A DNA stretch of 9,143 nucleotides, taken from NCBI GenBank assembly GCA_003520105.1, contig DOVL01000121.1, positions 1 to 9,143 on the forward strand, in the 5' to 3' direction. Below the pieces are notes generated by a model. It was not told the origin of the DNA, made no database searches, and saw only the letters and a list, made by a program, of their open reading frames with translations. Of this stretch, positions 5,972 to 9,143 are shown one piece after another; positions within the stretch are counted from its first letter, which is position 1, and every line of letters starts with the position of its first letter. The translations under genes and the position numbers were made by a program. The stretch comes from Lachnospiraceae bacterium (GTDB lineage: Bacteria > Bacillota > Clostridia > Lachnospirales > Lachnospiraceae).

Positions 5972-7366
5972 ATGAATATTTCAGTTGGCGAAATTTGTAA
6001 AGCAGTAGATGGCAGTCTTCTCGGACTGGATGGTAAGGAAGAATCACAGGTTGCGGCAATAAACAGCATAATGGTTGATCATATCTGTATGGATTCAAGA
6101 ACGGCCTGCGATGGTGATATTTTCGTTCCGCTCGTTGGAACTCAGATCGATGCGCACAAATTCATCGATGATGTTATGGATAAGGCGAAGGTGTCCTTCA
6201 CGGACAGAGAGCTTCCGTCATATAAGCCGGGCAGAGCATATATTAAGGTCGATAATACGCTTAAGGCTCTTCAGAGACTGGGATATTATGTAAGAACTCT
6301 CTATACCAAGCCTGTTATTGCAGTTACCGGTAGTGTAGGAAAGACTACAACTCGTGAGATGATCACAACAGCTCTCAGCGCGGGAAATAAGGTTTATCAC
6401 ACAGAAGGCAACTTCAATTCCGAGTCCGGAACACCTATCACGCTCTTTGGCATGGTTGATGCTCCTTCAGACCTGGCAGTGCTTGAACTTGGTATAAATG
6501 ACTTTGGTGATATGGATGTTCTTGCTGAGATTTCCAGACCTGATGCCGCAGTAGTAACAAATATAGGTGATGCACATCAGGAATTCTTCAAGACCAGAGA
6601 AAATACGAGAACAGAAAAACTTAAGGTTATCAGCAGGATGGGAGATAAGGGTATTATTTTCCTGAACGGCGATGATCCTCTGCTTGCAGAGATGAAGGGC
6701 AAGCTTCCTGTCGAGACTGTATTTTACGGAACATCTGAAATAGCAGATTACAGAGCTGTTAATATAACTCATGATGATACATCAACCAGCTATGTTCTTA
6801 AATACGGAGATAATGAGGTTTCTGTCAAGATACCGTTACTTGGAGATCATAATGTTGTAGACTCTACGGTAGCTATGGCGATTGCGATCACAATGGGTAT
6901 CGAACCGGAGAAGGCAGCCGCTGAGCTTGAAAACTTCAAGGGAATCAGGCAGAGACGTTTCAAGGCTGATCAGGGTTTTGAGATAATCGACGATGCTTAT
7001 AATGCCAGCCCTGCTTCTATGGAAGCCATGCTGCTCGTTCTTAATTCAATGTCGACCGGAGGAAGAAAGGTTGCTGTCCTCGGTGATATGTTTGAGCTGG
7101 GCGACGAAAGCGCTTCTCATCACAGAAAGGTTGGTCAGTTCATAAAGAATCTAAGTATTGATATACTTGTAACAATCGGTGAACTCTCCAAGAATATCAG
7201 CGACGCTGCAGAGGACGGAAGGATTGAGACTCATCATTTTACAAATAAGGATGATGCAGTGACTTATCTGAAGAATAATCTCTTTGATGGGGATACGGTT
7301 CTCTTCAAGGCTTCAAATGGTATGCATTTTGGAGATATTGTCAAGGAATTATGCAAAAATGAATAA
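5972..7366 (+). CDS. murF: UDP-N-acetylmuramoyl-tripeptide--D-alanyl-D-alanine ligase
   Basis: Adds D-Ala-D-Ala to UDP-MurNAc-tripeptide, the last cytoplasmic step in making the peptidoglycan precursor. At 464 aa it has the full three-domain Mur-ligase layout. The N-terminal substrate domain (about 1-112) carries MDSRTACDGDIFVP (40-53). The ATPase domain has the P-loop TGSVGKTT (119-126, K124), HTEGNFNSESGTP (143-155) and NIGDAHQEF (197-205). The C-terminal domain begins near 325, with DDAYNASPASM (340-350) and LGDMFELG (370-377). AGGAG (5958-5962), inside the DJ-1 gene, lies 9 nt before the ATG. Its only immediate cotranscribed neighbour is DJ-1, not ddl or other mur genes, so it stands outside a division/cell-wall cluster. 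An 8-bp A/T-rich inverted repeat spans its stop but lacks a T-run. Confidence 0.97.
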   Translation: MNISVGEICKAVDGSLLGLDGKEESQVAAINSIMVDHICMDSRTACDGDIFVPLVGTQIDAHKFIDDVMDKAKVSFTDRELPSYKPGRAYIKVDNTLKALQRLGYYVRTLYTKPVIAVTGSVGKTTTREMITTALSAGNKVYHTEGNFNSESGTPITLFGMVDAPSDLAVLELGINDFGDMDVLAEISRPDAAVVTNIGDAHQEFFKTRENTRTEKLKVISRMGDKGIIFLNGDDPLLAEMKGKLPVETVFYGTSEIADYRAVNITHDDTSTSYVLKYGDNEVSVKIPLLGDHNVVDSTVAMAIAITMGIEPEKAAAELENFKGIRQRRFKADQGFEIIDDAYNASPASMEAMLLVLNSMSTGGRKVAVLGDMFELGDESASHHRKVGQFIKNLSIDILVTIGELSKNISDAAEDGRIETHHFTNKDDAVTYLKNNLFDGDTVLFKASNGMHFGDIVKELCKNE

Positions 7367-7440
7367 CTTGTGCATAATGCATAAAACATCCTCTGAAATA
7401 TCGTGAATAGTGGTCAAAAAAGAGAAATTTAGCAAAAGTA

Positions 7441-7469
7441 TTGCAATTATGTTAAATAAAGTTTAAAAT
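7441..7469 (+). promoter_or_regulatory. Candidate sigma-A promoter of the H1-like gene
   Basis: TTGCAA (7441-7446) and TAAAAT (7464-7469) are separated by exactly 17 bp, 80 bp upstream of the ATG at 7549. The match is 4 of 6 at -35 and 5 of 6 at -10, in an A/T-rich 182-bp gap after murF. A start near 7476 would give a leader of about 70 nt, ending in the strong GGAGGG (7535-7540) at 8-nt spacing. Other A/T-rich hexamers in the gap are weaker. Confidence 0.5.
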
Positions 7470-7548
7470 CTATCGCGTAAATTATAGAAGATGTTTGCAA
7501 CATGGTATGACACAATAAACGTTATACATTTTATGGAGGGCAATTCTA

Positions 7549-8115
7549 ATGGCAGTTAAGAAGACTAGCGCAAAGGATCTCGCAGCAAAGGCAGCAGCAG
7601 CAAAGGCTGTAGCTGAGGAAAAGAAGGATGTAAAGGCTGAGGTTAAGGCAGAAGTTAAGGCTGAGGCTAAGAAGGCTCCTGCAAAGAAGGCAGCAGCTAA
7701 GCCGGCAGCTAAGAAGGCTGAGCCAAAGGCAGCTGAGAAGAAGGCAGAAGTTAAGGCTGAGGTTAAGGCTGAGGCTAAGGCTGAGGTTAAGAAGGCTCCT
7801 GCAAAGAAGGCAGCAGCTAAGAAGGCTGAGCCAAAGGCAGCTGAGAAGAAGGCAGAAGTTAAGGCTGAGGTTAAGACTGAGGCTAAGAAGGCAGCTCCTG
7901 CAAAGAAAGCTCCAGCTAAGAAGGCAGCAGTTAAGACTACTGAGACATTCGTTATCCAGTATCAGGGTAGAGACTTCACAGCAGAAGAGATCGTTGCAAA
8001 GGTTGTTGCAGCAGTTGATAAGAAGACAATCAAGGATCTTAACGTATACTATCAGCCAGAGACAGGTAAGGTTTATTACACAGCTGATGACGTTAAGGGA
8101 GATTTCGATCTGTAA
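7549..8115 (+). CDS. Histone-H1-like Lys/Ala-rich repeat protein with a short C-terminal domain (DUF6465-like)
   Basis: A 188-aa two-part protein. Residues 1-131 are almost entirely Ala, Lys, Glu, Val and Pro. Charge-mixed KAEV-type tetrapeptides (28-41, 65-80, 102-110) alternate with strongly basic PAKKA/KKAAAKK blocks (41-55, 81-92, 112-127), as in eukaryotic H1 tails and bacterial H1-like proteins. Residues 133-188 form a compact normal-complexity domain (FVIQYQGRDFTAEEIV to KVYYTADDVKGDFDL), which I associate from memory with DUF6465 of Lachnospiraceae. Nucleic-acid or nucleoid binding is a reasonable inference from the tail; no function for the C-terminal domain can be read. It has its own promoter, an excellent RBS and its own terminator. 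Lysine is coded almost only by AAG and alanine by GCA/GCT, suggesting high expression. The other strand is also open, but only as a consequence of the repeats. Confidence 0.88.
   Translation: MAVKKTSAKDLAAKAAAAKAVAEEKKDVKAEVKAEVKAEAKKAPAKKAAAKPAAKKAEPKAAEKKAEVKAEVKAEAKAEVKKAPAKKAAAKKAEPKAAEKKAEVKAEVKTEAKKAAPAKKAPAKKAAVKTTETFVIQYQGRDFTAEEIVAKVVAAVDKKTIKDLNVYYQPETGKVYYTADDVKGDFDL
7705..7875 (+). repeat. Exact 63-bp direct repeat inside the H1-like gene
   Basis: Bases 7705-7767 and 7813-7875 are identical (offset 108). A second exact pair, 7668-7701 and 7788-7821 (34 bp), has offset 120. The 12-bp difference corresponds to one extra PAAK tetrapeptide in the first unit. All differences are multiples of three, so the frame is kept. 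The pattern points to tandem duplication of a unit of about 36-40 codons followed by an in-frame indel. Confidence 0.9.
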
Positions 8116-8137
8116 GACGTGCGTCATATATGACTAT

Positions 8138-8173
8138 AAAAAAACCGATATGCATATGCATACCGGTTTTTTT
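8138..8173. terminator. Bidirectional rho-independent terminator between the H1-like gene and clpX
   Basis: AAAAAAACCG (8138-8147) pairs with CGGTTTTTTT (8164-8173). After one A-C mismatch the stem continues as TATGC/GCATA around an ATAT loop. Each strand therefore ends in a run of T's after a C/G-containing stem, so both convergent genes can use it. It is 23 bp after the H1-like stop and 8 bp beyond the clpX-like stop. Confidence 0.93.
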
Positions 8174-8180
8174 GTTGTTA

Positions 8181-9143
8181 TTAATCATCTGTTCCGCGAA
8201 GCTTGATGATAGGAGATCCTTTTCCTCTGATATAGTCACCTGTGATGATGACACGTCCGATGGAATCATCTCTTGGTATCTGATACATGATGTCGAGCAT
8301 GAACTCCTCGATGATGGAACGGAGAGCTCTGGCACCTGTATTTCTGTCCATGGCAAGATTTGCAATCTCTTCGTAGGCTGAATCATCAAACTGAAGATCA
8401 ACCTCATCAAGTGCAAGAAGCTTCTTGTACTGCTTAAGTATCGCGTTCTTAGGCTCCTTAAGTATCTTGATATACATATCCTTGTCGAGAGCCTGAAGAG
8501 TATATACAACAGGAAGTCTTCCAAGAAATTCAGGTATCATACCGAAGGTACGAAGGTCTTCGTTGGTTACCTTGGAGAGAATCTGAGGATCCTTCTCGTA
8601 AGTATCACGAAGCTCTGCACCAAAGCCGATGGAAGACATCTTGGTAAGTCTGTTTGTGATTATTTCTTCGAGATCAGGGAAAGCACCGCCGCAGATGAAG
8701 AGAATATTTCTTGTATTCATTATAGTTGTAGGAGTCATCGCATTTTTGCTGGTTGAACCTACAGGAACCTCGACATCGGAACCCTCGAGTATCTTGAGGA
8801 GACCCTGCTGAACTGCCTCGCCGCTGACATCTCTTGAATGAGTTTCCTTCTTCTTGGCAATCTTATCTATCTCGTCAATGAAGACGATACCTTTCTCGGC
8901 CTTCTCAACATCGTTTCCTGCAACCGCAAGGAGTTTGGAAAGTATGCTCTCAACATCATCACCGATATAGCCCGCCTCTGTAAGGGTAGTGGCATCAGTG
9001 ATAGCGAGAGGAACGTTCAGAAGTTTTGCGATGGTCTTGACTATATAGGTCTTGCCTGAACCTGTAGGACCGATCATGAGCATATTTGACTTCTCAATCT
9101 CGATATCGTCCATGGTATTTGTCAGAACACGTTTATAGTGATT
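8181..9143 (-). CDS. clpX: ClpX-like AAA+ unfoldase with a non-canonical RKH-loop region, 5' end outside window
   Basis: 320 C-terminal residues are visible. The frame stays open to the right edge (NHYKRVLTNT precedes MDDIEIEKSN), so the ATG at 9113 is internal and the N-terminal zinc-binding domain is not seen. ClpX unfolds tagged or native proteins with ATP and feeds them to ClpP. Motifs (fragment numbering): Walker A GPTGSGKT (25-32), pore loop GYIG (58-61), Walker B VFIDE (87-91), ClpP-docking loop IGF (162-164), arginine-finger region EFLGRLP and sensor II TGARALR. Unusually, the segment that reads VPPQGGRKHPQQ in E. coli ClpX reads VPVGSTSKNAMT here, so the RKH loop is SKN (8742-8750). 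It may be a Lachnospiraceae-type ClpX paralogue rather than the main ClpX. ClpP is not in the window. Confidence 0.9.
   Translation of the reverse strand, partial: NHYKRVLTNTMDDIEIEKSNMLMIGPTGSGKTYIVKTIAKLLNVPLAITDATTLTEAGYIGDDVESILSKLLAVAGNDVEKAEKGIVFIDEIDKIAKKKETHSRDVSGEAVQQGLLKILEGSDVEVPVGSTSKNAMTPTTIMNTRNILFICGGAFPDLEEIITNRLTKMSSIGFGAELRDTYEKDPQILSKVTNEDLRTFGMIPEFLGRLPVVYTLQALDKDMYIKILKEPKNAILKQYKKLLALDEVDLQFDDSAYEEIANLAMDRNTGARALRSIIEEFMLDIMYQIPRDDSIGRVIITGDYIRGKGSPIIKLRGTDD

Noticed and set aside
7348..7378. 8-bp inverted repeat ATTATGCA/TGCATAAT across the murF stop as a terminator
   Set aside because: Weak A/T stem with a 15-nt loop and no T-run afterwards; not enough for an intrinsic terminator call.
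7546..8127. Long Leu/Ser/Cys-rich open frame on the - strand opposite the H1-like gene
   Set aside because: It is the antisense of AAG/GCA/GCT repeats, which cannot produce stops on that strand. It has no ribosome binding site, its composition is artificial, and it coincides base for base with a gene that has its own promoter, RBS and terminator.

Overview
The window looks like chromosomal DNA from a low-to-moderate GC Firmicute, most likely a Lachnospiraceae-type Clostridium relative. The pointers are strong AGGAGG-like ribosome binding sites, the ribD-ribE-ribBA-ribH gene order, a lysine/alanine-rich histone-H1-like protein with a short C-terminal domain of a kind I associate with Lachnospiraceae, and a divergent ClpX. 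No taxonomic marker such as rRNA is present, so this assignment is an inference. I see no tRNA, rRNA, CRISPR array, insertion sequence or phage gene.

Left third (1-3639, + strand): the riboflavin operon. The last 25 codons of ribD are followed by ribE (riboflavin synthase), ribBA (bifunctional DHBP synthase/GTP cyclohydrolase II), ribH (lumazine synthase) and a Cof-type HAD phosphatase. Together with the truncated ribD these cover GTP plus ribulose-5-phosphate to riboflavin. The HAD enzyme lies where it could supply the otherwise missing dephosphorylation step. Any FMN riboswitch would be upstream of ribD, outside the window. The ribE-ribBA and ribBA-ribH gaps are over 100 bp each, and the second contains an imperfect hairpin.

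Middle (3640-5406): a membrane protein of unknown function (+) ends at a strong intrinsic terminator. A CYTH/triphosphate-tunnel protein converges on it from the - strand. A 148-bp divergent promoter region follows, with two copies of TGTACATG.

Right (5407-9143): a DJ-1/PfpI protein lies 4 bp upstream of murF, probably in one transcript. Next comes a single-gene unit for the H1-like protein, with its own promoter, strong RBS and bidirectional terminator. Its low-complexity region holds an exact 63-bp direct repeat. A 5'-truncated clpX-like AAA+ unfoldase gene converges on it from the - strand. It has the ClpP-contacting IGF motif, but the usual RKH pore loop is replaced.

Most of the window is housekeeping. 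The items most worth a second look are the HAD phosphatase as a candidate riboflavin-pathway enzyme, the altered substrate loop of the ClpX homologue, the repeat-built H1-like protein, and the unexplained hairpin at 3669-3699.
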